This document shows, piece after piece, positions 18,780 to 27,797 of a stretch of 64,000 nt of DNA. Under the pieces are notes generated by a model. The model saw nothing but the letters and a program-made list of their open reading frames with translations, was not told the DNA's origin and did no database searches. This DNA is from Vreelandella venusta (GTDB lineage: Bacteria > Pseudomonadota > Gammaproteobacteria > Pseudomonadales > Halomonadaceae). The stretch covers positions 124,001-188,000 of the forward strand of contig NZ_BJUL01000007.1 in NCBI RefSeq assembly GCF_007989605.1, given 5' to 3'. The translations under genes and the position numbers were made by a program. Within the stretch, counting starts at the first letter, position 1. Each line of letters starts with the position of its first letter.

Positions 18780-18820
18780 GGTTGCCTCAAAAGGTGGTTG
18801 TTTGGCTAGCTGCTCAGCAC

Positions 18821-18844
18821 GGCTATTTATCATGATAAATAGCC
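18821..18844. promoter_or_regulatory. Perfect 24-bp palindrome, candidate FadR-type operator
   Basis: The half-site GGCTATTTATCA is followed by its exact reverse complement. The site lies 42 bp upstream of the amidohydrolase start. Its 16-bp core (ATTTATCATGATAAAT) recurs with one change at 19697-19712, beside the regulator gene. Confidence 0.65.
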
Positions 18845-18993
18845 TATGAGAGCGTCAAACATGCTGTCAAACCCTTAAAGAGGTGGACGAGCAAGCATTC
18901 CAACTGGGCAAATAAAAAACTCAGTTAGAATAAAAGGTTAAAATGTTAGAGGTTCTCGACTTTAAGACTTATGTCTAAATCACGTGGTAATGA

Positions 18994-19659
18994 TTAATAA
19001 CGATGCGGATTGTCAGCGGTGGGCAGACGAGCAAGAAATGACTGAAAATCACCATCCTGCTCGATACGTAAATGGAGTTCGCTCAGTGCCGTAATCGCGT
19101 TGGGGGCATAATCGATACGCAAGTCGTAGGGCAAGCCGCCTGGGGCGCGTACTTTTAGAGCCGCTGAGAGCGTGCCACGATGATCCCCGCCCTGCTGCTG
19201 AGCAGCACTCAGTGCGGCTATCAAAGCGCTGGCCATGTCTTTACGCCGACGAGTATCAAGATAGGCCGCCTCCATGGCGGGAATAACCTCTCGACTGGCC
19301 AGCATATTGCCTGCAATCAACAGTCCATCGCTGATGCGCATCTCAGCAACCGGGACGTTTTCATCGCCTGTCCAGCCTGCTGCAACACCATGCCGATCCA
19401 TTAATGCCACCTGTCGCCACGCAGCGCCTTTGTCCTGCTGTTGCAGGCTGCTGATAATATCCGCCACCTTTTCGCCGTTGGCTAAGCGATACAGCCCTTG
19501 CTCCGCACTGAATACATTGGTGCTAAAGCCCTGGGTAATAGCGGCACCAATACCCGGTAGCAAATGGGGAACAAAACCGCCCAGTGCGGGGCCGCCCGTG
19601 GCACATGCGATACCGAAAGTGTCAGATTGTTTATCCAGTGCGATCAAACTGTAGGTCAT
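18994..19659 (-). CDS. DUF1028 protein (Ntn-hydrolase-like)
   Basis: This 221-residue protein matches DUF1028 (MTYSLIALDKQSDTFGIACATGG, later GLLIAGNMLASREVI). The family resembles Ntn hydrolases and is repeatedly found beside ureide or N-carbamoyl-amino-acid catabolic genes, as here. Its biochemical activity is not established. It is transcribed on the same strand as the amidohydrolase, and a candidate operator lies just upstream of it. Confidence 0.82.
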   Translation of the reverse strand: MTYSLIALDKQSDTFGIACATGGPALGGFVPHLLPGIGAAITQGFSTNVFSAEQGLYRLANGEKVADIISSLQQQDKGAAWRQVALMDRHGVAAGWTGDENVPVAEMRISDGLLIAGNMLASREVIPAMEAAYLDTRRRKDMASALIAALSAAQQQGGDHRGTLSAALKVRAPGGLPYDLRIDYAPNAITALSELHLRIEQDGDFQSFLARLPTADNPHRY

Positions 19660-19696
19660 GGTGGGTTACTCAATTAGCAAATTTAAGAAGCCTAAA

Positions 19697-19712
19697 ATTT
19701 ATCATTATAAAT
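19697..19712. promoter_or_regulatory. Second candidate FadR-type operator
   Basis: ATTTATCATTATAAAT differs by one base from the core of the palindrome at 18821-18844. It lies in the divergent promoter region between the DUF1028 gene and the regulator gene, so it could control both. Confidence 0.6.
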
Positions 19713-19837
19713 TATTCTCGCTGCTCTTCTAGCGGCTTAACGCAGCTCTATACGAGGCGACATTTGCTAGACATCACGCCACTTCAAGGGGATGATTCTC
19801 ACTAAAACAGCCTCTTTCAATGTTAGCTGAGACAACC

Positions 19838-20695
19838 ATGAAGCAAGCACGCCAACCTGCTAAACCTAAGCGTACCGACGTAATCAGTGAGGCGATAAAG
19901 GAATACATTGCGCAACATCAATTAAAGCCCGGCGATCGACTTCCGCAGGAACAAGAACTGATCCAGGCGCTAGATGCATCCAAAGGCACGGTGCGTGAAG
20001 CTCTCAAAGGACTTGAAGCCCAAGGGCTGGTTCAAACGCGTACAGGCCCAGGTGGCGGTGCCTTTATTAGCGAAGTCAGCGATGATCGAGCAATGACGTT
20101 GCTGGGTAACTATTTTTTCTTTCACTCACCCACTATTCACGACATCTATGAAGCGCGTAAAGCGCTCTGGCCAGCCCTGGTAAAGAGTCTTGAAGGTGTG
20201 CTCGATACGGATGCTTTTGACCGGCTGGCATCAGTAATGACCTTTTATGACCATCCGCCAACATCGCTAGAAGAAGAGCGCGAGCAGCGATTGAAGGAGT
20301 TGGAGTTCCATTTAGTTCTGATTGATTATTGCCCTAATCCTCTGTTGGCCTTGATGTGCCGCTTTCCAGTACGCCTGCTGATGAATATGACCGTCTGTCA
20401 GCGAATCTATGCCCAGCCCAACCCTGAGTTACGCCGCCAAGGCTATGATTATCAACGCCAGTTACTAGAAGCGTTGCGTAAGGGAGACATTGAGCTCGGC
20501 TGCAAGATTGTCAGCGAACACATGCAGATGGCGCAAACACTTATGGAAGCCAGAGAGGCAATGCTGGAAAAAACTTTCTTTAAAGCTGGTAATGACGGCG
20601 CTATCGATAGCAATCGTGACTATCTAGCGCTAACAGGGTACACGCAAGCTAAGCAGCTAGCTGAGCAAAATGGCGGCAGTAACCCTGTTAAATAA
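19838..20695 (+). CDS. GntR/FadR-family transcriptional regulator
   Basis: This regulator of about 285 residues has an N-terminal winged HTH (KPGDRLPQEQELIQALDASKG, TVREALKGLEAQGLV) and a C-terminal all-helical FCD ligand domain. The FadR subfamily represses catabolic genes until a metabolite binds. The divergent DUF1028, amidohydrolase and carrier genes carry two matching palindromes and are its likely regulon. The ATG at 19838 has a GAG site; an in-frame ATG at 19820 is the alternative. Confidence 0.85.
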   Translation: MKQARQPAKPKRTDVISEAIKEYIAQHQLKPGDRLPQEQELIQALDASKGTVREALKGLEAQGLVQTRTGPGGGAFISEVSDDRAMTLLGNYFFFHSPTIHDIYEARKALWPALVKSLEGVLDTDAFDRLASVMTFYDHPPTSLEEEREQRLKELEFHLVLIDYCPNPLLALMCRFPVRLLMNMTVCQRIYAQPNPELRRQGYDYQRQLLEALRKGDIELGCKIVSEHMQMAQTLMEAREAMLEKTFFKAGNDGAIDSNRDYLALTGYTQAKQLAEQNGGSNPVK

Positions 20696-20717
20696 ACCCA
20701 ATTAACCCGTATTTTCT

Positions 20718-20740
20718 CCCGCTTTTTGAAAAAAAGCGGG
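20718..20740. terminator. Terminator-like hairpin after the FadR-type gene
   Basis: CCCGCTTTTT-GAA-AAAAAGCGGG is a perfect 10-bp stem 22 bp after the stop codon. There is no T tract after it, so termination efficiency is uncertain. Confidence 0.5.
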
Positions 20741-20825
20741 TGTCGCCTTGTCCCCGCTTCTAAAACATTGCGCGCTCGTTTACTATGCGCCACCCCAATA
20801 TTTTAGCGCCCACCATTAGGCTACT

Positions 20826-21581
20826 ATGTCCGCCAATCTGTCCGCCAACGCACTCTATACCGACCTATCTGGTTACTACGATTTGATGTGCGTCGATATC
20901 GACTACCAAGCGCAAAGCAACGCCATTCGTCGACTCCATCAGATTTTCGGCAACGGCGGGCACACGCATCTTGATTTAGCCTGTGGCACGGGGCCCCATG
21001 TCCGCCATTTTATTGATTTTGGTTATCTCAGCAGTGGTCTTGATATTAACCAACCCATGCTGGATATCGCCGCCAAGCGTTGCCCAGAAGCGCTTTTTTC
21101 ACGGCAAGATATGAGTGCGTTCGAAGCTAGCGATGCCCTCGATTTGATCACCTGCTTTTTGTACTCGATCCACTACAACGATGGGATTGAAAAGCTAAAA
21201 GGGTGTATTTCCAGCGCCCATCGCGCACTAACACAGGGCGGCGTTTTCTATTTTAACGTGGTCGATAAAAACAAAATCAATAACGACTTATGCGTTAAAC
21301 ACAGCGCCAGACAAGATGACAATGTCTTCACGTTCCGCTCGGGTTGGCACTACGGTGGGCACGGCGAAAAGCAATCGCTTAGGCTGAGTATTGAAAAAAC
21401 CAGCGCAGGCGCCACGCAGGTCTGGAACGACGAACATCCGATGGTAGCGGTCAGCTTTGCGGAATTAACCACCCTACTGGCGCCTTATTTCGAGGTGCAT
21501 GTATTTGAGCACAACTACCAGACCATTACCCCTTGGGATAATCTTTCAGGCAATGCGATTTTCGTCTGCGTGAAGCGTTAG
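20826..21581 (+). CDS. Class I SAM-dependent methyltransferase
   Basis: This 251-residue enzyme has motif I HLDLACGTGPHVRHF and SGLDINQPML, a standard Rossmann SAM-binding core. The N-terminus LYTDLSGYYDLM and a late HNYQTITPWD are typical of small-molecule methyltransferases. The substrate is unknown. It is flanked by its own hairpins and seems to be a single-gene unit. Confidence 0.82.
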   Translation: MSANLSANALYTDLSGYYDLMCVDIDYQAQSNAIRRLHQIFGNGGHTHLDLACGTGPHVRHFIDFGYLSSGLDINQPMLDIAAKRCPEALFSRQDMSAFEASDALDLITCFLYSIHYNDGIEKLKGCISSAHRALTQGGVFYFNVVDKNKINNDLCVKHSARQDDNVFTFRSGWHYGGHGEKQSLRLSIEKTSAGATQVWNDEHPMVAVSFAELTTLLAPYFEVHVFEHNYQTITPWDNLSGNAIFVCVKR

Positions 21582-21589
21582 CACCGATA

Positions 21590-21606
21590 AGGCAGAGAGG
21601 CCTTTT
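21590..21606 (+). terminator. Terminator after the methyltransferase
   Basis: AAGGC-AGAGA-GCCTT followed by TT lies 9 bp after the stop codon. The stem is short. Confidence 0.4.
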
Positions 21607-21660
21607 GCTACCCCTCCTACCGTTACCGTGTGGCATAAAGCGTGGTGTAAAGCACTGTAC

Positions 21661-22146
21661 TTAAGACTCAGAACCTGCGTCGTTCGAGTCAGGCCGTAGC
21701 TGGCGCTGAATACCGAGTAAGAAATTACGCAGCATTTGATCTTTACACTCACGGTAATTTTTATGGCTTGGCTTACGGAAAAAGGCGCTGAGTTCATGCT
21801 GGCTCAGCGGTAAGCCCACCTGCTCAAACACTGCCAAGATATCGTCTGCTTTTAAATTCAGTGCAATACGCAGCTTCTGGAATACCATATTATTGTTTAG
21901 TTGTGCTTCAGGCACCGGCTGCGGGCCTTCACGCTTGCCACGTTTAAAGCTGATAAAGCCATTCAGAAACGCCGCCAACTCTCTATTTTTCATCGTGACA
22001 AAAGCATCATCTTCGTCTTTTTTCAGCCACGCCGTCACCTGCGCCTGACTCACACTGACGTCAGCCAGTGAGAAGATATTCACGATGGTGCCGTCTTTTA
22101 AATCAAAGGTGTAGCGGATGCGGCGAAAAATATCATTATTGGTCAA
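21661..22146 (-). CDS. DUF1456 family protein (YehS-like)
   Basis: This 161-residue protein contains two copies of the DUF1456 unit: NNDIFRRIRYTFDLKD near residue 3 and NNMVFQKLRIALNLKADD near residue 84. Each is followed by a VSxxQVxAWLKK/FFRKP-type helix. The YehS family has no settled function. It is 10 bp downstream of the TPR-like gene on the same strand, so the two are probably co-expressed. Confidence 0.85.
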   Translation of the reverse strand: MTNNDIFRRIRYTFDLKDGTIVNIFSLADVSVSQAQVTAWLKKDEDDAFVTMKNRELAAFLNGFISFKRGKREGPQPVPEAQLNNNMVFQKLRIALNLKADDILAVFEQVGLPLSQHELSAFFRKPSHKNYRECKDQMLRNFLLGIQRQLRPDSNDAGSES

Positions 22147-22156
22147 AATAGGCTTC

Positions 22157-22579
22157 CTAGTGGGTCGTTAGCGTTTCAAGCAGCTGATCAATTTCTGTTT
22201 TCAGCTCGTCATCTTCAATGCCATCGGCGCTGGCTTTGGCATGTTGCAATCTTTCGATAGCGTCATCCGTTTGACCTAACTGTACTTGCAACGTTGCCAT
22301 GGAAAAACCGATAGAGGCCATATGGTCTTTCGAGTTCTTAGCCATGGCTTTCTCAAGCGCCTTTTGGTAAATCGGCAGTGCATCCTCTAACTCTTCGGTA
22401 AAGTCAGCCAAGGTTTCCCACTGCTCCGGGTGATCTTTATCGGTGTTTTCGTTGTCGGTACAAATCGCCTGCAACTCAGCATAGAGCGAATCAAATGCCG
22501 CTCTGTCATCTTTAGCCGCGGCTTTCATTAGCCGCTCAGCTAGCTCATAAACCGCTTTATATATTTTGGTGTTAATCAT
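22157..22579 (-). CDS. TPR-like helical protein, function unknown
   Basis: This 140-residue acidic protein is predicted all-helical. The segments EDALPIYQKALEKAMAKN and SMATLQVQLGQTDDAIERL have tetratricopeptide spacing. It is likely a cytosolic protein-interaction module. The ATG at 22579 has AGGTGG upstream; the frame is open seven codons further. It is paired with the DUF1456 gene. Confidence 0.7.
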   Translation of the reverse strand: MINTKIYKAVYELAERLMKAAAKDDRAAFDSLYAELQAICTDNENTDKDHPEQWETLADFTEELEDALPIYQKALEKAMAKNSKDHMASIGFSMATLQVQLGQTDDAIERLQHAKASADGIEDDELKTEIDQLLETLTTH

Positions 22580-22883
22580 TACCAGCCACCTTTTTTTCAT
22601 TAAAAAACATCAAAATCAACCAACAAGCCGACCTATCTAGGTATCTTCGATAAAAACTATGGATGCCAGCTCGATAGTTAAAAGTCACGGTAGCGGTATT
22701 CCACCATAATCACGCTATTATAGCCTTTGATAGCGCATCATCGGGTGATCATTTTGCCGTTTTCGATATCAGCAAGGTGGCTTTTTACTGCCTTGTGACG
22801 TTTTCCAAGAGGTACACACCTCTAGTTGCTATCTACTGTGGATCTTCACTCGACAACAGCTCTTTGAACCCAGGATTCCGCCA

Positions 22884-23480
22884 ATGAATTTTCTGATACA
22901 GGAAGGCTTTAATCTTGAGAAAGCAGGCTCTGTCGCGAGGCTTTACGAGGAAGCGTTCGGCGCTAAGTTTGCTAGCGCAATACCTGACAAGGCACAACGC
23001 ATCAAGTTGCTCTCCCACTGTTTCGTCCCTGAGTTCTCTTTTACTGCCAACTTTGAAGATGAGGTCATTGGGCTAGCCGGGTTTCAGCAGGCCAATGGTT
23101 CGCTAACGGGCGGCATCGGTATGAAACAGCTGATAGGCGAGCTTGGCTTAATAAAAGGGCTTTGGGCATGCCTAGTATTCAGCCTGTTCGAGCGCAAGCC
23201 AAAAGCTCGAGAATTAGTGATGGATGGGATTGCTGTCGATAGCCGGTTCCGAGGGCAAGGCATAGGCTCCAGACTCCTAGATAGCATTATTGCACACGCA
23301 GTGGATAACGGTTTCAAGACAGTGCGTTTAGACGTAATCGATAGCAACCCTAGAGCAAAGAAGCTGTACGAATCCAAGGGGTTTGTGGCCACAAAACACG
23401 ACGACTTTCCCTATTTGAAATGGCTAATCGGCTTTAGCGGGTCAACCACCATGGTGTTGACGTTAGCAGATTCAGCCTAG
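22884..23480 (+). CDS. GNAT-family N-acetyltransferase
   Basis: This 198-residue protein has the acetyl-CoA loop FRGQGIGSRLLDSII at about 130 and the C-terminal VIDSNPRAKKLYESKGFVAT pattern. The substrate is not predictable. The bases from 22601 to 22883 upstream hold no other gene. Confidence 0.88.
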   Translation: MNFLIQEGFNLEKAGSVARLYEEAFGAKFASAIPDKAQRIKLLSHCFVPEFSFTANFEDEVIGLAGFQQANGSLTGGIGMKQLIGELGLIKGLWACLVFSLFERKPKARELVMDGIAVDSRFRGQGIGSRLLDSIIAHAVDNGFKTVRLDVIDSNPRAKKLYESKGFVATKHDDFPYLKWLIGFSGSTTMVLTLADSA

Positions 23481-23514
23481 CCAGCATTTTACGATACCCT
23501 GCGGCTGCATTCGG

Positions 23515-24675
23515 CTAGCTACCTTCGGATGTGGGCTGGGTGCCCGCCTTGGGGAACCTATTCAGCCAGCTGGTTAGGCTGTCGAGCACACCGTCGGCAA
23601 AAATAGCGTCGCCAAGAAACCAGATTTTGAATAGTTTCAGCCAAGCATCCATGCCTTGATGGTCAGGTTTCAGCTGATCTGACTTCATCAGGCTATGGTC
23701 AGCGTCGTCGACGCGGTGAACTTCGAAGAACGGTGCGGCTGAACGCTCCAGCAGTTGGCGATAGGCAGTCGCGCTGGAAACCGGGTCGACATAAGCATCA
23801 CGGGAACCAAAGAGTGCCAACATAGGTACCCTGATAGCCTCCAGGTCGCTACGCACATCGGCTTGCCAGTTGCGTTTCGCGAAGCCCCAGAAAGCTTCGC
23901 TCATTGGCTCAACGTCTACCTCACCTTCGATATGCTCCAGATAAGTTGTATAGGGTGCATTGCGCTGTATTAATGCGTTGACCTGTTCAGCGGCATACTC
24001 TTCCGCCTTGATCTCCTGCTCTGTCAGGCCTTCTGCGATCATACGTTGATGTCCAGAATAACGCGATTGATCCAGCCAATTGACCGCACCCGACACCGAG
24101 ATCAGGAAGGTAATATCATCGCGCAAGTTAGCGACCTTGGGCAGCACCCAGCCTGCCTGACTAAACCCAATCAGGCCAGTTTGCCTCTCCCCCAGGCCAA
24201 CGTGTGTATGCAGAAACTCAATAGCCTCTGCAACTTCATCGGCCCGATCTGCCATTGACTGCAGTCGCCAATCGCCTTCGGACTCACCCACCCCGGGTTT
24301 GTCCCAGGACAGCGAGCACCATCCTTGCTCCGCAAACAGACGCCACAGGGGTTCGTAGTAGCCATAAGCATCGCGCGGCATATCGCCGGAGCCGTGAACA
24401 AAAACTACGCATGAATCAGGCATAGCCGTCGAGCTTGGCAGTACCAATACGCCTTGCAGGGTGTTACCAGCGTGAACGAAGCTGATCTCCCTACGCACCA
24501 AGGAATCTTCGTCAGCGATAATAAAAATGGCCCCTAAGCCCAGGCATAGCAGTAGCAAGACAACAGCAATACGCCTAGTACGTGCTCGCCTATCACTTGT
24601 GTTCTTAGCACTTGTGTTCTTAGCACTTGTGTTCTTAGTGCTTGTGTTGTTAGTGCTTACTGAGAAGAGTGGCAT
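23515..24675 (-). CDS. Membrane-anchored alpha/beta hydrolase with N-terminal repeat
   Basis: This 386-residue protein has the nucleophile elbow GFSQAGW near 182, an acid in GSRDAYVDP and a late catalytic histidine in DADHSL. A single hydrophobic helix (IAVVLLLLCLGLGAIFII, about residues 36-53) anchors or exports it. Before the helix the protein has repeated KNTSA pentapeptides. The gene overlaps the RND pump gene by 19 bp, so it is the last gene of the efflux operon. It may be an esterase acting on the pumped compound; that role is inferred. Confidence 0.8.
   Translation of the reverse strand: MPLFSVSTNNTSTKNTSAKNTSAKNTSDRRARTRRIAVVLLLLCLGLGAIFIIADEDSLVRREISFVHAGNTLQGVLVLPSSTAMPDSCVVFVHGSGDMPRDAYGYYEPLWRLFAEQGWCSLSWDKPGVGESEGDWRLQSMADRADEVAEAIEFLHTHVGLGERQTGLIGFSQAGWVLPKVANLRDDITFLISVSGAVNWLDQSRYSGHQRMIAEGLTEQEIKAEEYAAEQVNALIQRNAPYTTYLEHIEGEVDVEPMSEAFWGFAKRNWQADVRSDLEAIRVPMLALFGSRDAYVDPVSSATAYRQLLERSAAPFFEVHRVDDADHSLMKSDQLKPDHQGMDAWLKLFKIWFLGDAIFADGVLDSLTSWLNRFPKAGTQPTSEGS
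24594..24653. repeat. 15-bp tandem repeat, four units, in the hydrolase N-terminus
   Basis: The unit CACTTGTGTTCTTAG repeats three times exactly and once with changes, encoding KNTSA repeats. It shares the 11-mer CTTAGCACTTG with the repeat at 12002-12106, in an unrelated gene. Confidence 0.85.
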
Positions 24676-27600
24676 GCGGGTTCCTTGGGCGGTTTGATTG
24701 ACGGAGCGACCTGGCGAGATCGTTTCAGATCCTGGGTAATAGCGATTAGCACAGGTACCAGGAACAGCATTAGAACGGTGGAGAATAGCTCGCCAAAGGC
24801 TAGCGAGGCCGCAGCAGGCTTCAGGTATTGGGCTTGTTCGGAGCTTTCTGAGAGCAGCGGCAGCAAACCAATCACCGTAGTGGTCGTGGTGAGAAAAATC
24901 GCCCGAAACCGGCTCGTGGCCGCAGCCTGAATAGCGTCATTGGGAGCCATGCCGTCGGCCACAAGCTCGTTGTGGCGGCTCAGCATCACCAGACTATCGT
25001 TCACGACCACGCCGGCCAGGGCTAACATGCCGAACATCGATAGCAACGACAGAGTTAGGTCGAGATACAGGTGGCCGAGAATGGCGCCAACAAAACCGAA
25101 CGGGATAATTGCCAGGATAATAAAGGGTTGCCAGTAGGATTTTAGCGGCACCGCCATGAGCACGTAGATCAGTACCATAGCGATTAATAGCGCTTTCTTT
25201 AGACCACCCTGCAGTTCACCCATTTCTTCCAGCTCGCCGCCAGGACGAACCGCCAAGTCCGGGTACTGCTGCTGGAGCTGTGGCACAAGTTGGCTCAACA
25301 CGGCCCGTGCCACCTCCTCAGGGGCAACCATGTTACGATCGATGGTTGCCGAAACCAGATTGACCCAGTTGTTGTTTTCCCTGTAAAGCGCCTTGGGCTT
25401 GAGAACCCGCTCAACGTCGGCAATGTCAGCGAGCAAAAACCACTGGCCTTGGTGGTTGCGGACGTGGGATTGCAATAGGTCATCCATTGTATTGCGTTGC
25501 TCGATAACATATTGCACCAGGACCGTTAGCTCAGTGTTATCACGCTGAACTTTCTGCACCTCAGCGCCGCCGAAAGCAGACCCCACCTGCATCGCGAGGG
25601 TCTGTTGATCAAATCCCAGGCTCTCGGCGGTGGGTTTAAGCGTGACCATAAGTTCGCTCTGTGCCCCAGCCATCGAGTCACGAGGGTTATGCACCCCATC
25701 AATACTACCCAGGTAATCCTTGAGCACGCTGCCAGCCGCAACCAACGTCGCCTGGTCGCCACTGGTCAATTTAATCTGAAAACCGCCACCCACCTCTTCA
25801 GAGCCCGTAAAGTGTAATTCAAGGCTTCCTTCAAGCAGGCCAACCTGCTCGCGCCAGCGTTGAATAACGTCTTGGATATCGATCCCTGGACGCTCAGCCA
25901 CCGGCGTTAACTCCGCATAAAGACTGGCGGATTCAGCACTGCTAATCGCTTCAAAGATAGTTCGCACTGGGGCTTGATCCAGACCATATTGCTGTTGCAA
26001 TAGCGCATTGACAGCGTCCCCTTCGCGGCGGATACGCTCAACATTGGCGCGAGTCAGCTCAAACGGCGCACCAGGGTCCATCTCCAGCGTTATGCTGACA
26101 ACCTGGCCGGGCACCTCTGGAAAGAACACGCTTTTCACCAGCCCTTTCATGGTTAGTCCCAAGACGAATACCGCGACGCTGATAAAAAGAATGAGCACGG
26201 CATAGCGGTGGCGGACAGCCAACGTGAGCAGAGGCACGTAGCAGCGGTCGCGTAGGAAAAACAACACAGCTTGGGCGCCCAGTTGCACCGGCAGCCAGAG
26301 ACGAGCCAGTATCCACCGTGGGGTCTTGCCCATATCAATGCCGGCAAGATGAACAGGTAAAATGAACTTACTTTCCAACAGTGAAAACAGCAGCGCGAGA
26401 ATGACCACCCCCGAAAAACTCGCTAGCACTTTACCTAAGGGATTATCGAGGATAAGCAGCGGGAAAAAAGCGGCAATGGTGGTTAGCACGCCGAAAACGG
26501 TGGCCACCGACACCCTGGCCACTCCAGCCTCAGTAGCGGCGATGGGATTATTATTGAGACGGCGTTGCTCGAATACGCTTTCCCCGACGACCACGGCGTC
26601 ATCAACCAGGATACCCAACGCCAGAATGAAACCGAACGTGGTGATATCATTCAGCGAGTAATCCATCCAACCAGTACCAGACACGGCGATAGCACCCAAT
26701 ACCGAGACAGGAATGCCCATGGCCACCCAAAAGGCGAGTTTCACATCAAGAAACAGGGCTAGGATTAGCACAACCAGCACTAAACCTTGCAGACCATTTT
26801 TGGTTAACAGGGCCAGACGGTCGGCGATGTAGTCAGCGCTATCCCCCCACGCAACCACCTCAACTCCCTGGGGCAATTGGCGGCGAAAGTCATGCAGCAC
26901 ATCATGAGTAACGTCGGAAATACGCAGCAGATTTTCACGCTGACCCACTAATATTTCCATGCCCGAAGTGGGCTGACCATTAAACCGAAACCGATAGTCA
27001 CCCTCGACTGTTGTATCCTGGATAGCGGCGATGTCCCGTAGTAATACTTGATCGCCGTTATGCTCCTTGACGATGGGAATGGCCCCGAATTCGGGCGCAT
27101 ACTCAGCGTCACCATCGGTTCTGATATAGATTCGACCCGCGCTAGTTCTCAGGGAACCAGCCTGAAATTCGAGCGAACTGGCACGAATACGTTCCATCAC
27201 GTCGGGCACGGTCAGGTTTAGCTGGCGTAACTTCCGGCTGTCGACTTCAATGCGCAGCTCCTGTTTATGCAGTCCCCAGACATTCAATCTGGATAGTTCA
27301 GGCTGGGCCAGGAGCGCCCACCTTAACCGCTTGGCAAGCTCATGTAGGGTAGCCTGCTCAGCATCACCGTAAACGTTGATATAGAGCGCCGGATAATCAA
27401 AGGCGCTGGCGTCGATTTGCGGCCTTTCGGCCCTGGCGGGTAACTCGATCCCGCTATCCATTCGCAACCGCACCTTATCCAGCAGCCTATCAAGGCTTTG
27501 CCCACTGGCTCGTCTAAGCGTAATTGTAGAAAGGCCATCGCTGGAGACCGCTGAAAGGCTGCGAACCCCTTCCAAGCCCTCTAAAGCCGTTTCAATTTTC

Positions 27601-27797
27601 TGGCTGACCAGGGCATCGACCTTGTTGGGAGGTGCGCCAGGAAACACGGTAGTAATAGTAATGCTATCCGGCTCGACGCGGGGAAAGCCCTCTATACGCA
27701 TGTTGTTCAGTGTGACTAGGCCCACTATCAGGATAAAGGCCATCAGTAGATTAGCGGCAACCGGATTACGGATAAACCAAGCGGTCAGTACGTGCAT
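24657..27797 (-). CDS. RND efflux pump, inner-membrane permease
   Basis: This protein of about 1046 residues has the AcrB-like layout: an N-terminal helix (AANLLMAFILIVGLVTL), two large periplasmic loops and two sets of six helices (for example GFILALGILVDDAVVVGESV). It uses the proton gradient to expel toxic compounds. The ATG overlaps the adaptor stop codon as TGATG, so the two are translationally coupled. No dedicated outer-membrane factor gene follows; MipA/OmpV is the only outer-membrane protein in the operon. Confidence 0.93.
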   Translation of the reverse strand: MHVLTAWFIRNPVAANLLMAFILIVGLVTLNNMRIEGFPRVEPDSITITTVFPGAPPNKVDALVSQKIETALEGLEGVRSLSAVSSDGLSTITLRRASGQSLDRLLDKVRLRMDSGIELPARAERPQIDASAFDYPALYINVYGDAEQATLHELAKRLRWALLAQPELSRLNVWGLHKQELRIEVDSRKLRQLNLTVPDVMERIRASSLEFQAGSLRTSAGRIYIRTDGDAEYAPEFGAIPIVKEHNGDQVLLRDIAAIQDTTVEGDYRFRFNGQPTSGMEILVGQRENLLRISDVTHDVLHDFRRQLPQGVEVVAWGDSADYIADRLALLTKNGLQGLVLVVLILALFLDVKLAFWVAMGIPVSVLGAIAVSGTGWMDYSLNDITTFGFILALGILVDDAVVVGESVFEQRRLNNNPIAATEAGVARVSVATVFGVLTTIAAFFPLLILDNPLGKVLASFSGVVILALLFSLLESKFILPVHLAGIDMGKTPRWILARLWLPVQLGAQAVLFFLRDRCYVPLLTLAVRHRYAVLILFISVAVFVLGLTMKGLVKSVFFPEVPGQVVSITLEMDPGAPFELTRANVERIRREGDAVNALLQQQYGLDQAPVRTIFEAISSAESASLYAELTPVAERPGIDIQDVIQRWREQVGLLEGSLELHFTGSEEVGGGFQIKLTSGDQATLVAAGSVLKDYLGSIDGVHNPRDSMAGAQSELMVTLKPTAESLGFDQQTLAMQVGSAFGGAEVQKVQRDNTELTVLVQYVIEQRNTMDDLLQSHVRNHQGQWFLLADIADVERVLKPKALYRENNNWVNLVSATIDRNMVAPEEVARAVLSQLVPQLQQQYPDLAVRPGGELEEMGELQGGLKKALLIAMVLIYVLMAVPLKSYWQPFIILAIIPFGFVGAILGHLYLDLTLSLLSMFGMLALAGVVVNDSLVMLSRHNELVADGMAPNDAIQAAATSRFRAIFLTTTTTVIGLLPLLSESSEQAQYLKPAAASLAFGELFSTVLMLFLVPVLIAITQDLKRSRQVAPSIKPPKEPACHSSQ

